Shown in pieces: positions 48,053-64,000 of a DNA stretch of 64,000 bases (positions are counted from its first letter, which is position 1; each line of letters begins with the position of its first letter). A program made the position numbers and the translations under genes. The notes beneath the pieces are model-generated. The model was not told the origin of the DNA, made no database searches, and saw only the letters and a program-made list of their open reading frames with translations. Origin of the DNA: Tethya wilhelma (Eukaryota; Porifera; Demospongiae; Tethyida; Tethyidae); contig CAXIPT010000008.1 of NCBI GenBank assembly GCA_964030475.1, positions 3,333,127 to 3,397,126 on the forward strand. Reading direction: 5' to 3'.

Positions 48053-48336
48053 TGCCCTTTTTCCATAATGCCAAGTGCATACATGATCTTTAAATTGATG
48101 TAAAATAATATTATCATCATTAAACCATGATCACTACCATTTGATCATGACAAATCACACGGATCGATCTACCATAGTGAATGCATGAATAACATTAATT
48201 CACATACAAACACACAAAATTATACTTAAAATATTGCTAACACAATTCACACAATTTCATTTCCAAACACACAACAAAAAAACAAACTGACAGCACAAAA
48301 AATAAATCCACGATGAGAGTCTAGTTAAAGAATGTT

Positions 48337-63502
<15,166 letters not shown>

Positions 63503-64000
63503 GATGCAGTTTCACCTAAACTCTAGATGCAGCTAAAAAATTGTGTTGCTAGCTACTGTCACGTCTGTCTCTACTTTCTGCATTGTTTATCAAAATGGGT
63601 AAACCCCTCTAATTACTATTTTTAGGCGGGTTATTTGAATCCATAAAAAATAACTCCTGATGCATGAATGTGATGACACAATAATAACAATGCAATTAGC
63701 AGTTCTAGCACACATAATACAACAATTTCTACCCATTAAAAATTAGATCCATTTGACGTTTGACTAATAATAAAATTAAAATTTTGATTACGCTCTATTC
63801 CTCATTTCAATCTTGACACAAGTCTTGAATTCAGCCCATGGTCCAAGTATTTTCCTCTCTCTCATCTATATACAATCAAGCATTGTTGCCATACTTCAAT
63901 TAATCACAATCAATTGTTTAAGCTTTCCTTTAACACCCCACCTTGAATCTCTTCAGCTTCCAGTTCTTCATCACTGCAAGAAACTCTCGATAACTGAGCT
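63503..64000. other. Upstream flank of the RhoGAP-like gene
   Basis: AT-rich sequence upstream of the ATG at 63,502, presumably its promoter and 5' UTR. No clear TATA box or other gene seen before the window end. Confidence 0.4.

Overview
This window looks like nuclear DNA of an early-branching marine animal, most likely a demosponge of the Amphimedon type. The reasons are compact spliced genes with short AT-rich introns, metazoan families (copine, filamin-NHL, SH3/PH/RhoGAP, SLC4 bicarbonate transporter), a metazoan 5S rRNA gene, and an expansion of death-domain/ankyrin proteins that carry a domain I remember only from sponge proteins. The species is inferred, not proven. Nine single N bases mark assembly joins, and several of them fall inside near-identical paralogues, so the order of the duplicated block cannot be taken at face value.

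Layout. 1-2,280: no gene seen. 2,280-9,560: a cluster that looks like an autonomous DNA transposon, with a multi-exon Plavaka/CACTA-like DDE transposase on the minus strand, a divergent proline-rich/coiled-coil gene, and a small minus-strand coiled-coil gene. 10,039-11,100: a non-autonomous foldback element with relatives at 31,022 and 36,707. 11,672-19,227 (minus): copy A of a six-exon gene with a membrane module, a 2A-like ribosome-skipping motif, a death domain, a conserved unnamed domain and a long ankyrin array. 19,478-22,862: a RhoGAP pseudogene scrap and a dead non-LTR retrotransposon. 23,723-24,239: an orphan head (exons 1-2) of the same family. 24,734-29,159: a truncated copine gene divergent from an intact death domain-coiled coil-filamin-NHL gene. 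29,703-48,052: copies B, B2, C and two ankyrin tails (E, F) of the 2A-death-ankyrin family, mixed with foldback elements and copied 3' ends of the RhoGAP gene. 48,337-63,502 (minus): a large SH3-proline-rich-PH-RhoGAP-like gene that holds a 5S rRNA gene in one intron and three SLC4-like exons in another.

How the parts may work together. Each 2A-death-ankyrin gene would make two products from one mRNA: a roughly 150-210 residue membrane protein ending ...NPG, and a large soluble protein starting with proline and carrying the death domain and ankyrin array. This resembles the signal-like 2A sequences reported in sea urchin NLR immune genes, and it would tie the dose of a membrane component to that of a cytosolic death-fold adaptor. 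The neighbouring death domain-NHL gene makes the locus look like an innate-immunity or cell-death gene cluster that is still rearranging. Copy C is the best-preserved member; copy A has one in-frame TGA, and copy B has a 2-base deletion and a decayed exon 2.
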